Source of the DNA: Ruegeria atlantica
Lineage (GTDB): Bacteria > Pseudomonadota > Alphaproteobacteria > Rhodobacterales > Rhodobacteraceae
Assembly: GCF_013032455.1 (NCBI RefSeq)
Contig: NZ_WQCF01000002.1
Location: forward strand, 434,001-498,000
DNA length: 64,000 nt
Reading direction: 5' to 3'
In this document: in pieces, positions 44,113-52,239 of the stretch
Layout: each line of letters begins with the position of its first letter
Position numbering within the stretch: the first letter of the stretch is position 1
The notes under the pieces: generated by a model
The model's database searches: none
Seen by the model: the letters and a program-made list of their open reading frames with translations, nothing else
What the model was told of the DNA's origin: nothing
Program-made: the position numbers and the translations under genes

Positions 44113-44699
44113 TGTCTCGCCGTAAACTGACCGCTGAAGAGATCGAGCTATGGCGCAAGGTCGCCAAACAGGCCGAGCGCATGCATCCCGAGATACCGCA
44201 AACGGTACATCCAACGCCTTTGCCCAAACCCAAGCCCAAAAAGGCACCAAAACCCCGTTTTGAAGCGTTCGAGCTGGGCCAGTCACATCAACCAAAGACA
44301 AAGCTCAACGATCTGAAACCATCGGTAACAGATACGCTACGCAATGCGCCGGTTCAGATGGACAGCAAGGCCTTTGGCCGGATGAAGCGTGGTAAGCTGA
44401 AGCCGGAAGGCAAGTTGGATCTGCATGGAATGCGGGTTGATGCAGCACATCCGGCGTTGATCCGTTTTGTTCTGACAGCTCAGGCGCAGGGCAAACGGTT
44501 GGTCCTTGTGGTGACAGGCAAGGGAAAGGACAGGGACGAACCCGGCCCAATCCCGACCCCGCGTGGTATTCTGCGCAATCAGGTTCCACATTGGTTGACG
44601 ATCCCACCATTGGCGCAAGCGGTTATGCAGGTTACGCCAGCGCATGTCAGTCACGGTGGTGACGGCGCCTATTACGTCTATCTTCGCCGTATTCGCTAA
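44112..44699 (+). CDS. Smr-domain protein
   Basis: 195 residues from ATG 44112, sharing a base with the mltA stop. The basic, proline/lysine-rich N-terminal part (LPKPKPKKAPKPRF) is followed by the Smr domain near residues 95-190: GKLDLHGMRVDAAHPALIRFV, then LVLVVTGKGK and the final VSHGGDGAYYVYLRRIR. Smr domains nick DNA or cut RNA; the cellular role of these stand-alone proteins is unclear. Convergent with an MFS gene, the stops sharing CTAA at 44696-44699. Confidence 0.9.
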   Translation: MSRRKLTAEEIELWRKVAKQAERMHPEIPQTVHPTPLPKPKPKKAPKPRFEAFELGQSHQPKTKLNDLKPSVTDTLRNAPVQMDSKAFGRMKRGKLKPEGKLDLHGMRVDAAHPALIRFVLTAQAQGKRLVLVVTGKGKDRDEPGPIPTPRGILRNQVPHWLTIPPLAQAVMQVTPAHVSHGGDGAYYVYLRRIR

Positions 44700-45916
44700 A
44701 GGCTGCGCTCTGCGCGGGAAACACCTGTCCAGACCAGCACGCAGACTCCAACAAAAAAACCACCAATCCAAAGAAACTGCGTGCTAAGCGGGACACCCAG
44801 GTCGATCAGAACTCCGGTCAGGCCGGGTCCAATGGCAGATCCAAGAACTAAGACCGCCGTGGCCAGCGCCTTGATTGCGCCGATATGCTGTGTGCCGTAG
44901 AACTCGGCCCAGAATGCACTTGGTAAAGTGCTGTTGGCACCCACTGTCAGCCCCAGGAAAACCAGGCCGACTGTAGCGCCACCAATGGTTGATGATATGG
45001 CCAAGATGACAAAACCAAGCGCCATTGGCAGTTGATAAAATGGCATCAGACGTGCCGTGCCCCACTTATCCAGTGCCCAGCCTGCGGCGAACATCGAAAT
45101 CAGTGATACACCTGTGTAGACGGGAAAAAGCGCTACAAGTTGGATATGTAGCCAGCCCTTAACCTCTGCCAGATGAACCTGATGAAAGAAAAAGGCGGTG
45201 ATAAAGGCTGACGGACCCAGAACAGCGGGCATCATGAACCAGAACAATGGATGCAGCAGCGCCTCGCGTCGTGTCCAATGGTGGTCTTGCATGCCGGTAG
45301 ACGAATACCTGGCCGCAAGACTTTGTGGCGTTCTTTCCTGACGCAAGAACCTTATCAGTATGGAAATACCCAAAGCAGCGATGCCCGCTGCGACAACCCA
45401 AAGCCAGCGCCAATCCAGAAAAACCATCGCCGCAACAAAGGCCAGCGGCAGCAGCGCCTCGCCAAACGCATAGCCGATTGAGGCAATCGACAGCGCTTTG
45501 CCACGGTTTGCGGTGAACCAGCGCGCCATGGCGACCAAAGCAAGATGGGTGCTCATCCCTTGCCCGAACAAACGCAACAGGAAAATCACCAGAGGCAACA
45601 GAAATACCCAGCTGTTCAGCGCCATGGCTAGCGCGGCAAGTGTTAATCCAGCCAGCACCACTGGGCCCAATACCCGCACGCGGAGAATGTCAGTCAACCC
45701 TCCTGCCCAGATCATCACAACGGCCGACAGGGTAGTGCCCAGTGAATAGATTGCGCCCCATGATCCGTGGCTTAGCCCATAGGCCGCGCGGATTTCACCA
45801 GCGAAGATCGAGATAAAGAATGTCTGGCCAAAACTAGACAGGAAGGTCAACAAAACACCGGCACTCAGCCATGAGGCGTTCTGGTAAAGGAAACCAAGCA
45901 GTTTGTACTGCGTCAC
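44696..45916 (-). CDS. major facilitator superfamily transporter
   Basis: 406 residues with 12 predicted membrane helices. The first half has the MFS loop-2/3-like sequence AGGLTDILRVRVLG and the ARWFTANRGKALSIASIGYAFGEALLP motif, which resembles the family near monocarboxylate/oxalate transporters. The substrate is unknown. Its start overlaps the stop of the upstream esterase gene (ATGA), so the pair is co-expressed; perhaps the hydrolase frees what the transporter moves (inference). Confidence 0.85.
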   Translation of the reverse strand: MTQYKLLGFLYQNASWLSAGVLLTFLSSFGQTFFISIFAGEIRAAYGLSHGSWGAIYSLGTTLSAVVMIWAGGLTDILRVRVLGPVVLAGLTLAALAMALNSWVFLLPLVIFLLRLFGQGMSTHLALVAMARWFTANRGKALSIASIGYAFGEALLPLAFVAAMVFLDWRWLWVVAAGIAALGISILIRFLRQERTPQSLAARYSSTGMQDHHWTRREALLHPLFWFMMPAVLGPSAFITAFFFHQVHLAEVKGWLHIQLVALFPVYTGVSLISMFAAGWALDKWGTARLMPFYQLPMALGFVILAISSTIGGATVGLVFLGLTVGANSTLPSAFWAEFYGTQHIGAIKALATAVLVLGSAIGPGLTGVLIDLGVPLSTQFLWIGGFFVGVCVLVWTGVSRAERSL

Positions 45917-47007
45917 GGAGTTGAAACCTGCGCCTGCCCGGTTTCCGTCAAGACGATTTCGGTTGCGCCGACAGGGTTGCGTTCGTCAGGCGGAACCAGA
46001 ATGTCGAGGGTTTTTTCATCTGGCCCGAACGTATTTGTGACACGGCGGACCGAGCTAAGGATTGCCAGCAGAGCCGGAGACGTCGCTGCAACGAAATGCG
46101 AAGATTGAGCATCGCTGTTAAATGCAGTCGTGTCGATCACGTTGATCGGGAATTCCTTTAATGTCTCAATCGAGCTGATGTTGCCCAGCCGCTCTCCTTC
46201 ATCCGTACCACGAAGGCGGGATGATATGTTCAGAATCTTGTCCTTTTGTGAAACCATGACAATGAATGGGTCAGGCGGGTTATTGATCCGTCCCATCTGT
46301 GACCGGAACAGATCCACATCCAAATCGGGAGAGATCAGAACCACACCTTCAATGTTTCTGTTAGCCCATCCAGGTTCCTGCAGTTCCGCTTGGCGCATCA
46401 CCTCCATTGAAAGGGCGCTGCCCATGGAATGTGCAACGAGAAGAACCCGTTTGACGCCCATGGATTTCAATTCACGAATGGTCTGTTCCAGACCATCGCG
46501 GGCGAAAAGCATGCTGTCCAGGTCGTAAGCATATCCAAATCCGGTCGCGCGACTGGGCCAGGAATAAACCAGAATAGAACCCGGAATGCCGATGTCGTGG
46601 GAAAGTTGAGCCGCACGGAATATGGTTTCTGTTTGGGTGGAGTTGTAGCCGTGCACAAAGATCGTGACGTCGTCTTGACCGCGCAGATGCTCGTGCAGCC
46701 CCTGTGGCCCGTCCAGTTCGGTCACATTTGCAAGGACGAATTCTTTTTTCGGATTCGGGTTCGCATATGAAAACTGAAGGGTTCCGGGCGTATGCGTTGG
46801 GGGTATGGATACCGTAGTTTCCAGAAACCTCAGTTTTTCGCCGCGTTGAAATCCATAAGTCCCGTCTGCCTCACGAGCACGGGTTGTACTGGCAAACACC
46901 GTTTTAGGTGTTCCAACAGATGCAGCGGATGGCACAATTTCAGATACGGACCTGTCAACGCAGGCGCCCAATGAAAGGGACACTAATAAAATGATTAGAT
47001 AGCGCAT
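45913..47007 (-). CDS. alpha/beta hydrolase lipoprotein (DUF900-type esterase)
   Basis: 364 residues. N-terminal lipoprotein signal (IILLVSLSLGAC, Cys16). The DUF900 hydrolase core has the oxyanion stretch DDVTIFVHGYNSTQTET near residue 112, ILVYSWPSRATGFGYAYDLDS near residue 150, and the nucleophile elbow LLVAHSMGSALSMEVM near residue 197; the acid and His are likely in LISPDLDVDLFR and SSHFVAAT. Probably an exported esterase or lipase of unknown substrate. SD AAGGA lies nine bases ahead of the ATG and partly inside a 9-bp inverted repeat. The MFS gene follows by ATGA overlap. Confidence 0.85.
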   Translation of the reverse strand: MRYLIILLVSLSLGACVDRSVSEIVPSAASVGTPKTVFASTTRAREADGTYGFQRGEKLRFLETTVSIPPTHTPGTLQFSYANPNPKKEFVLANVTELDGPQGLHEHLRGQDDVTIFVHGYNSTQTETIFRAAQLSHDIGIPGSILVYSWPSRATGFGYAYDLDSMLFARDGLEQTIRELKSMGVKRVLLVAHSMGSALSMEVMRQAELQEPGWANRNIEGVVLISPDLDVDLFRSQMGRINNPPDPFIVMVSQKDKILNISSRLRGTDEGERLGNISSIETLKEFPINVIDTTAFNSDAQSSHFVAATSPALLAILSSVRRVTNTFGPDEKTLDILVPPDERNPVGATEIVLTETGQAQVSTP

Positions 47008-47009
47008 CG

Positions 47010-47060
47010 CGTGGGGTCCTTGAGCCCTTTTGCGCTAAGCTATCGAATTCTGACCCCACG
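47010..47060 (-). promoter_or_regulatory. inverted repeat covering the ribosome site of the esterase gene
   Basis: CGTGGGGTC at 47010-47018 and GACCCCACG at 47052-47060 are perfect 9-bp arms 33 nt apart. It lies between hslU (stop 47107) and the esterase gene (ATG at 47007). In minus-strand RNA the second arm overlaps the AAGGA ribosome site by two bases and fills its spacer, so the structure could terminate hslU transcripts or hinder esterase translation. Confidence 0.4.
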
Positions 47061-47106
47061 TCCAGCGACATAGGGTCAGAACAGCAGCGAAATCTGGCTG
47101 AAAAGG

Positions 47107-48414
47107 TTACAGGACGTAACGACTCAGGTCAGTTGATTTGGTCAGTTCGCCCAGATTGTCCTCTACAAACTGCGCGTTTACCGTGATCTCGGCTCCGGCC
47201 TGATCGGGTGCGGTGAATGAAAGCTCTTCGAACACGCGCTCCATCACAGTGTACAGCCGCCGCGCACCGATGTTTTCGACGCTCTGGTTCACGTCAGCAG
47301 CGATACGCGCCAGCGCAGCGATGCCGTTATCTGTAAAGCTGACGGTGACTTCTTCTGTTCCCATCAATGCGGTGTACTGGCGGGTCAAGGCGTTGTCTGT
47401 TTCGGTCAGGATGCGAACGAAATCTTCTTCGGTCAGGGCGCGCAGTTCCACGCGGATCGGAAGACGGCCCTGAAGTTCCGGCAACAGGTCTGACGGTTTG
47501 GCAATGTGGAACGCACCAGATGCGATGAATAGGATATGATCGGTTTTCACCGCGCCGTACTTGGTTGAAACAGTGGTGCCTTCGATCAGAGGCAGCAGGT
47601 CCCGCTGCACCCCTTCGCGGCTGACATCGCCACCGCGTGCGTCTGTGCGCGCGCAGACTTTGTCGATCTCGTCCAGAAACACGATACCGTTCTGTTCGAC
47701 CGACTCCAGCGCCACACGGTTGACGGTTTCATCATCCAGCAGCTTGTCGGCCTCTTCCCCGATCAGTGCGTCGTAGCTTTCTGCGACGGTCATGCGTTTC
47801 TTGACAGTGCGTCCGCCAAAGGCTTTGCCAAAGATATCACCTAGGTTCATCATCCCCATCTGGCTGCCGGGCTGCCCGGGAATGTCGAACATTGGCATCG
47901 GGTTTGAGCTGTCGGACAGTTCCAGCTCGATCACTGTGTCGTCCAGTTCACCTGCTTTCAGCTTTTTGCGAAACATCTCGCGCGTGCCTTCGCGGGCGTC
48001 TTCGCCTGCAATGGCAGCAATCACCCGATCTTCGGCGGCTTGATGAGCACGCGCCTTGACGTCTTCGCGCATGTATTCGCGGGTCTGGATGATGGCCGCA
48101 TCGGCCAGATCGCGGATAATCTGTTCCACGTCGCGACCCACATAACCGACCTCGGTGAACTTGGTCGCTTCGACTTTGATAAAAGGTGCGCGGGCCAGCT
48201 TGGCCAGACGGCGGCTGATTTCGGTCTTGCCGACGCCGGTGGGGCCAATCATCAGGATGTTCTTGGGATAGACCTCGTCCCGAATGTCATCGGCCAATTG
48301 CTTGCGCCGCCAGCGGTTGCGCAGCGCCACGGCCACGGCACGCTTGGCGTCTTTCTGCCCGATGATAAAGCGGTCCAGTTCCGAGACGATCTCGCGCGGG
48401 GTCAGGTCGGTCAT
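47107..48414 (-). CDS. hslU: HslU, ATPase subunit of the HslUV protease
   Basis: 435 residues, the usual length. [33 protein letters not shown] at the start, Walker [18 protein letters not shown] near residue 57, [14 protein letters not shown] near residue 90, Walker [16 protein letters not shown] near residue 247, and sensor-2 [15 protein letters not shown] near residue 384. The C-terminal tail ...DLSRYVL is the conserved end that docks into HslV. It unfolds substrates for HslV. Unusually, hslV is not adjacent: it lies 2 kb upstream with two opposite-strand genes between. Confidence 0.97.
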   Translation of the reverse strand: MTDLTPREIVSELDRFIIGQKDAKRAVAVALRNRWRRKQLADDIRDEVYPKNILMIGPTGVGKTEISRRLAKLARAPFIKVEATKFTEVGYVGRDVEQIIRDLADAAIIQTREYMREDVKARAHQAAEDRVIAAIAGEDAREGTREMFRKKLKAGELDDTVIELELSDSSNPMPMFDIPGQPGSQMGMMNLGDIFGKAFGGRTVKKRMTVAESYDALIGEEADKLLDDETVNRVALESVEQNGIVFLDEIDKVCARTDARGGDVSREGVQRDLLPLIEGTTVSTKYGAVKTDHILFIASGAFHIAKPSDLLPELQGRLPIRVELRALTEEDFVRILTETDNALTRQYTALMGTEEVTVSFTDNGIAALARIAADVNQSVENIGARRLYTVMERVFEELSFTAPDQAGAEITVNAQFVEDNLGELTKSTDLSRYVL

Positions 48415-48614
48415 GTCAAATCTATCCGTCTGTTTCGCAGCGGAACCTAATCATACCGAGCGAAAACACAAGCCGATCACGACAACATCACGACATCTCA
48501 CGGAACGCACACGGGTTTTCGCCATGATGTGAATCGCTTTGTGACCATTGCCTGCGGCATAACTTGCGGCGATGGGCACCCTAGCCCGCGACAATTTTTT
48601 GGAGATACCTCATC

Positions 48615-49016
48615 ATGATGACTCGTCGTTCGCTTTTCGTGAAAGCTGCTGCCACCGGTGCGGCGCTGACCTTGGCCGGCACCACCACTGCTTTGGCTGG
48701 CGGCGCCAAAAAGAACGGCACGTTCGAGGGCCGTTCGAACCACATAACCAGCGGCTCGGTGAAACTGGTCAAGGATGGCGAGCGCTACATCGTAGAGCTG
48801 GGCGACGACTTCTCGCTGGATGGCGGCCCCGATCCCCGCGTGGCCTTTGGTAAGGACGGCACCTACGCCCCCGACAGCAAACTGGGCGCGCTGCTGAACC
48901 TGACCGGCAAACAGTCTTATGCCGTGCCGCCGACCATGGATGTGTCGGGCTACAACGAAGTGTACATCTGGTGCGAGGTCGCCGGTGTCCCGCTGGGTGT
49001 TGCATCGCTGAAATAA
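48615..49016 (+). CDS. Tat-exported DM13 domain protein
   Basis: 133 residues; ATGs at 48615 and 48618 are both possible, with TTGGAG ahead. A twin-arginine signal (MTRRSLFVKAAATGAALTLAGTTTALAGG) covers the first ~32 residues. The mature part is one DM13 domain: GTFEGRSNHITSGSVKLVKDGERYIVELGDDFSLDGGPDPRVAFGKDG, then a C-terminal YNEVYIWCEVAGVPLGVASL with the single conserved Cys. DM13 proteins are predicted to act in redox or electron transfer in the envelope; this is not proven for the bacterial type. It stands alone, followed by a strong hairpin. Confidence 0.85.
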   Translation: MMTRRSLFVKAAATGAALTLAGTTTALAGGAKKNGTFEGRSNHITSGSVKLVKDGERYIVELGDDFSLDGGPDPRVAFGKDGTYAPDSKLGALLNLTGKQSYAVPPTMDVSGYNEVYIWCEVAGVPLGVASLK

Positions 49017-49024
49017 TTCTACTG

Positions 49025-49053
49025 GTCAGAGGCCGGTTCGCCCGGCCTCTGAC
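49025..49053 (+). terminator. strong hairpin after the DM13 gene
   Basis: GTCAGAGGCCGG (49025-49036) and CCGGCCTCTGAC (49042-49053) form a perfect 12-bp stem with a TTCGC loop, starting 8 bp after the DM13 stop. Only TTGG follows, so it may act as terminator or as an RNA-stabilising 3' structure. Confidence 0.6.
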
Positions 49054-49122
49054 TTGGCATTAGGTGACGCAACGCCTGTCTGCTACACTCGCCCCAAGGC
49101 ATTGGAACCGAGGGCGAATTTT

Positions 49123-50364
49123 ATGACGAAGATTGCCAAAATCACCTTGCTGTTCGTGGTGTTTGTAGACCTGATCGGGCAAGGGTTGGTTTTTCCCATC
49201 ATCAATTCCCTCATAATGGAAACTAAATCCGGATTTCTGCCCGACAGCACGCCTGTGGGCCGCCGCCATTTCTTTTATGGGCTGGTGATCGGGTGCTTTT
49301 TTCTGTCCTGGTTTCTGGGCGTGGTTTACGTGTCGAAAGTCTCGGATTCCATAGGGCGCAAAAATGCGTTGCTGGTTTGTCTGGGCGGAGCGCTTGTCGG
49401 TTATGCCCTGACTATCGCATCACTTTACATGAACAGTCTGCTGCTGCTGATCATTGGCCGCTCGATCACGGGGTTTACTGCTGGCAATCAGCCGATCGCA
49501 CAGGCGGCGATGATTGACGGTAGTACCGACGCTGCCGACCGGGACCGCAATATGGGTTACATCGTGACCGGTGTCAGCTTTGGCCTGGTCGGGGGCCCGA
49601 TTATCGGGGCCGTCCTTTCAGATGCGGCCCTGCTGGGCAGCTTTGCAACGTTGAAAACGCCCTTTTATGGGGCTTTCGTTCTGGTGCTGATTGCCATCTT
49701 CCTTGTGATGACCTTCTTCAAGGATACGCGCACCGAACGTGAACCTTTTGTGTTCCGTCCTCGCGATATCACGGACAGTCTGATCGCGGTGCGTGAACAT
49801 CCGATGGTTCTGAAAATCCTGCCGGTCTATGCACTATTCATGATCGCTAATGTCACGTTTTATGTCTTCGTCGACAACTTCTTGACCAGCGCATGGGGAT
49901 ACGGCGTGATCGGTGGCAGCATGGCAATGGTGACAATCGGTTTTGCGCTGGCGTTCTCCAGTACCTTCCTTGTGAAACCTGCGCAGCAGCGGTTCAGTAA
50001 ACACCAGATAATCTATACCTCGCTGGTCACAATGGTCGTCTGTGGCTTTGCCTTCGCCTTCAGTCCCAGCGGAGTGTTGAGCTATATTCCGGTGTTCTTC
50101 TTCTACTTCTTCTTTGGCGTATCCTACCCGACCATGCTGGGCCTGTTTTCATCATCCGTCAGTGAGGCCGACCAAGGTTGGGTCATGGGCGTTACCACCG
50201 CTGTTTTCTGTTTGGCCGGAGGGGTCATGTCCTTGGTAGGCGGCGGATTGATGAGCATCGACATCCGCGTGCCTTATTACATCGTGATCATTGCCGCGAT
50301 CATGGGTCTGATCGGCATGCATCTGCGCTGGAAAGGAAAAGAAATAAAGGCGCTGCTAGCCTGA
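49123..50364 (+). CDS. major facilitator superfamily transporter (DHA1/multidrug-like)
   Basis: 413 residues from ATG 49123, with GAGGG ahead. Twelve helices. Start FVVFVDLIGQGLVFPIINSLI and the loop-2 motif SDSIGRKNALLVCLGGALVGYAL (G-x3-D-x2-GR[KR] type) are those of proton-driven drug exporters; GRSITGFTAGNQPIAQAAMID is the second half of that signature. The substrate is unknown. It is a single gene between hslU and hslV, in opposite orientation to both, and is followed by an 11-bp inverted repeat with a T-run. Confidence 0.87.
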   Translation: MTKIAKITLLFVVFVDLIGQGLVFPIINSLIMETKSGFLPDSTPVGRRHFFYGLVIGCFFLSWFLGVVYVSKVSDSIGRKNALLVCLGGALVGYALTIASLYMNSLLLLIIGRSITGFTAGNQPIAQAAMIDGSTDAADRDRNMGYIVTGVSFGLVGGPIIGAVLSDAALLGSFATLKTPFYGAFVLVLIAIFLVMTFFKDTRTEREPFVFRPRDITDSLIAVREHPMVLKILPVYALFMIANVTFYVFVDNFLTSAWGYGVIGGSMAMVTIGFALAFSSTFLVKPAQQRFSKHQIIYTSLVTMVVCGFAFAFSPSGVLSYIPVFFFYFFFGVSYPTMLGLFSSSVSEADQGWVMGVTTAVFCLAGGVMSLVGGGLMSIDIRVPYYIVIIAAIMGLIGMHLRWKGKEIKALLA

Positions 50365-50386
50365 GACAGTTTTTCGTTTGATTTGA

Positions 50387-50438
50387 ATCGAAATACGCTG
50401 CCTCTCCCTTCGGTCGAACACGTATTTCGATGATGTGT
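50387..50438 (+). terminator. inverted repeat with T-run between MFS gene and hslV
   Basis: ATCGAAATACG at 50387-50397 and CGTATTTCGAT at 50421-50431, perfect 11-bp arms with a 23-nt spacer, followed by GATGTGTTTTT on the plus strand. It best fits a terminator for the MFS gene. The long spacer and AT-rich arms leave a protein-binding operator possible. Confidence 0.5.
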
Positions 50439-50460
50439 TTTTAGATAAACGCAAATCGTC

Positions 50461-51012
50461 TTAGATCGTCTCAACCGTCAGATTACCGTTGGTATAGACG
50501 CAGATATCGGCGGCAATCGCCATCGCCTCACGCGCAACCTGCTCGGCCTGTTTGTCGCTGTCCATCATCGCGCGGGCCGCAGCCAGAGCAAAGTTCCCAC
50601 CAGATCCAATGGCTGCCACGTTGTGTTCCGGTTCCAGCACGTCCCCTGCCCCGGTGATCACCAGTAGGTCTTTACCGTCGGTGACGATCAGCATCGCCTC
50701 AAGCTTTTGCAGGTACTTGTCGGTGCGCCAATCCTTGGCCAGCTCGACCGAGGCACGGGCCAGTTGCCCCGGTGTGGCCTCAAGCTTGGCTTCCAGCCTT
50801 TCCAGCAAAGTAAACGCATCAGCGGTCGATCCGGCGAAACCGGCAACAACCTCGAACCCGCCGGGGGACAGGCGGCGCACCTTGCGGGCGGTGCCCTTGA
50901 TTACGGTCTGACCCAGGCTGACCTGTCCGTCGCCGGCAATCACCACCTGGCCGCCCTTTTTGACGCCAATGATCGTTGTGCCATGCCAACCGGGAAAATC
51001 GCTGTCTGCCAT
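50461..51012 (-). CDS. hslV: HslV, proteolytic subunit of the HslUV protease
   Basis: 183 residues from ATG 51012, which has GGAGG five bases upstream. After removal of the propeptide [10 protein letters not shown], the N-terminal nucleophile Thr begins [37 protein letters not shown], the HslV pattern. [29 protein letters not shown] near residue 120 completes it. It forms the dodecameric protease with HslU. Separated from hslU by the DM13 and MFS genes. The MFS gene converges with it across an inverted repeat. Confidence 0.96.
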   Translation of the reverse strand: MADSDFPGWHGTTIIGVKKGGQVVIAGDGQVSLGQTVIKGTARKVRRLSPGGFEVVAGFAGSTADAFTLLERLEAKLEATPGQLARASVELAKDWRTDKYLQKLEAMLIVTDGKDLLVITGAGDVLEPEHNVAAIGSGGNFALAAARAMMDSDKQAEQVAREAMAIAADICVYTNGNLTVETI

Positions 51013-51209
51013 CAGGGCCTCCATTCTTCGCTGGCACCCTATATGGGCCGGACCCGCCCGCAGCGCAACAGGTCACAAGCTGCTTAAAAGATATGCAAGA
51101 ATCGCAATTCGGGGTTACCGGACTAGCAATTGTGAGACTCGGCTGTTGGTCCTAAATGAAGCTCACAACCGACGAAGGGTCGGCTGTTTCTGTTTGAAGG
51201 AATGCGCAA

Positions 51210-51404
51210 ATGGCAACCACTGCAAATATCCATGCGCCGCTCGGAGCAGCTACCATCCTGCACGTAGTGGACACGTTCTACGCAATCTATGACAATGCGG
51301 TCGCGTGGAATGAAACTCGCAAAACTCGCAAGGTCCTGTCGGAACTGAGCGACGCACAGCTGGACGATATCGGCCTGTGCCGTGCGGACATCAGCGACGT
51401 CTAA
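51210..51404 (+). CDS. DUF1127 small protein
   Basis: 64 residues. The C-terminal half has the DUF1127 pattern: WNETRKTRKVLSELSDAQLDDIGLCRADI. Small arginine/aspartate-rich proteins of this family have been linked to RNA turnover and phosphate or carbon metabolism in other alphaproteobacteria; nothing here tells which. AAGGAA precedes the ATG. The upstream 197 bp is shared with divergent hslV and includes a 9-bp direct repeat (TCGGCTGTT at 51139 and 51180). A clear terminator follows. Confidence 0.85.
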   Translation: MATTANIHAPLGAATILHVVDTFYAIYDNAVAWNETRKTRKVLSELSDAQLDDIGLCRADISDV

Positions 51405-51431
51405 TCCGCTAACAGTGCGAAGAAGAAAGCA

Positions 51432-51459
51432 AGCCGCTCGTCCGAGCGGCTTTTTCTTT
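51432..51459. terminator. bidirectional terminator after the DUF1127 gene
   Basis: AAGCCGCTCG (51432-51441) and CGAGCGGCTT (51444-51453) form a GC-rich stem with TTTTCTTT after it and GAAGAAGAAAG before it, the layout of an intrinsic terminator working both ways between the DUF1127 gene and the convergent Lin0512 pair. Confidence 0.85.
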
Positions 51460-51460
51460 G

Positions 51461-51823
51461 TCAGGTCAGTTTGTATTGACCGGCGAGATCCGGCAGGAAG
51501 GCCTCGATAGCGGCAGTCGCAACCACGTGCACTGTACCAGCTTCAGTATCCTCGACATCCAGCCCACCTTTGACAGCCCGAACCTCGGCACGACCACGGG
51601 GCAGATCGGCGGCGACCAAGTCGCAATCCACGCGATCCGGGTTTTGCACGCCAATCGTCACTTGCACGCGCATCTCGGCATGGTCGATGCCCAGCTTTGA
51701 AAACAGGGTGATCGACGAATGATGCAGCGCGTCTTGCACCGCCCTCTGCGCGGCCTTTGTGTAATCCTGCCCATACAGGTCGTTGCCGGTGCCCATTTCC
51801 AGAATTATTCGTTTCTCGGTCAT
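51461..51823 (-). CDS. Lin0512 family protein (second of a tandem pair)
   Basis: 120 residues. Family features: RIILEMGTGNDLYGQDYTKAAQRAVQDALHHSS at the start and the shared core VTIGVQNPDRVDCDLVAADLPRGRAEVRAVKGGLDVE. Its start overlaps the stop of the upstream paralogue (ATGA). The two proteins share G-V-Q-x-PD-x-VD and GGLD-[VI]-E but are otherwise quite diverged, so they may form a hetero-oligomer (inference). Biochemical function is not known to me; the family is small and cytosolic. Confidence 0.8.
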   Translation of the reverse strand: MTEKRIILEMGTGNDLYGQDYTKAAQRAVQDALHHSSITLFSKLGIDHAEMRVQVTIGVQNPDRVDCDLVAADLPRGRAEVRAVKGGLDVEDTEAGTVHVVATAAIEAFLPDLAGQYKLT

Positions 51824-52170
51824 GTCACGGGCTCCATGTCGAATGAGACGATGATGGCGGCATTTGCGATGACGGTGCGACCATCGGTATGCGGCTTTTC
51901 GATATCCAGCCCACCTTGCGTGACGGTGATATTCGGCTGGCCATAAGGGAAAATGGCTTTCAGCGCGTCCCGATCCACCTGATCGGGTTTCTGCACACCG
52001 ATCTCAGCGTCGATGATCATAGCCTCTTTCGGAAAACCGAACAGCTCGGCCATGTTGACCGAGTTATGCCACAGTGCATCTTTGATCGCTCGCAACGCGG
52101 CCTCGGTATAGGCCTCACGACGCAGCGACGTGCCCATTCCGAATTCCACAAGAACCCGTGTTTTTGCCAT
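51820..52170 (-). CDS. Lin0512 family protein (first of a tandem pair)
   Basis: 116 residues from ATG 52170, which has a GGAGG ribosome site; the open frame upstream runs through the trxA terminator and is not used. Core: RVLVEFGMGTSLRREAYTEAALRAIKDALWHNSV, then IDAEIGVQKPDQVDRDALKAIFPYG and TVTQGGLDIEKP. It pairs with the downstream paralogue by a 4-nt overlap. It lies directly after trxA but is separated from it by a hairpin. No catalytic motif is evident. Confidence 0.8.
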   Translation of the reverse strand: MAKTRVLVEFGMGTSLRREAYTEAALRAIKDALWHNSVNMAELFGFPKEAMIIDAEIGVQKPDQVDRDALKAIFPYGQPNITVTQGGLDIEKPHTDGRTVIANAAIIVSFDMEPVT

Positions 52171-52187
52171 CTGATCCTCCTCAGAAC

Positions 52188-52216
52188 AAAAAAAGGCGCC
52201 CGATGTCAGGCGCCTT
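52188..52216 (-). terminator. intrinsic terminator of trxA
   Basis: On the minus strand AAGGCGCC and GGCGCCTT (52209-52216 and 52193-52200 on plus) form an 8-bp stem with an 8-nt loop, followed directly by a run of seven T. It begins 24 bp after the trxA stop. Confidence 0.88.
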
Positions 52217-52239
52217 CGATGTTTTCTGATCACATCCGA

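Noticed and set aside
51139-51188. 9-bp direct repeat TCGGCTGTT and a small hairpin upstream of the DUF1127 gene as a riboswitch
   Set aside because: The stem is only 5 bp and matches no riboswitch class I know; noted in the gene entry only.
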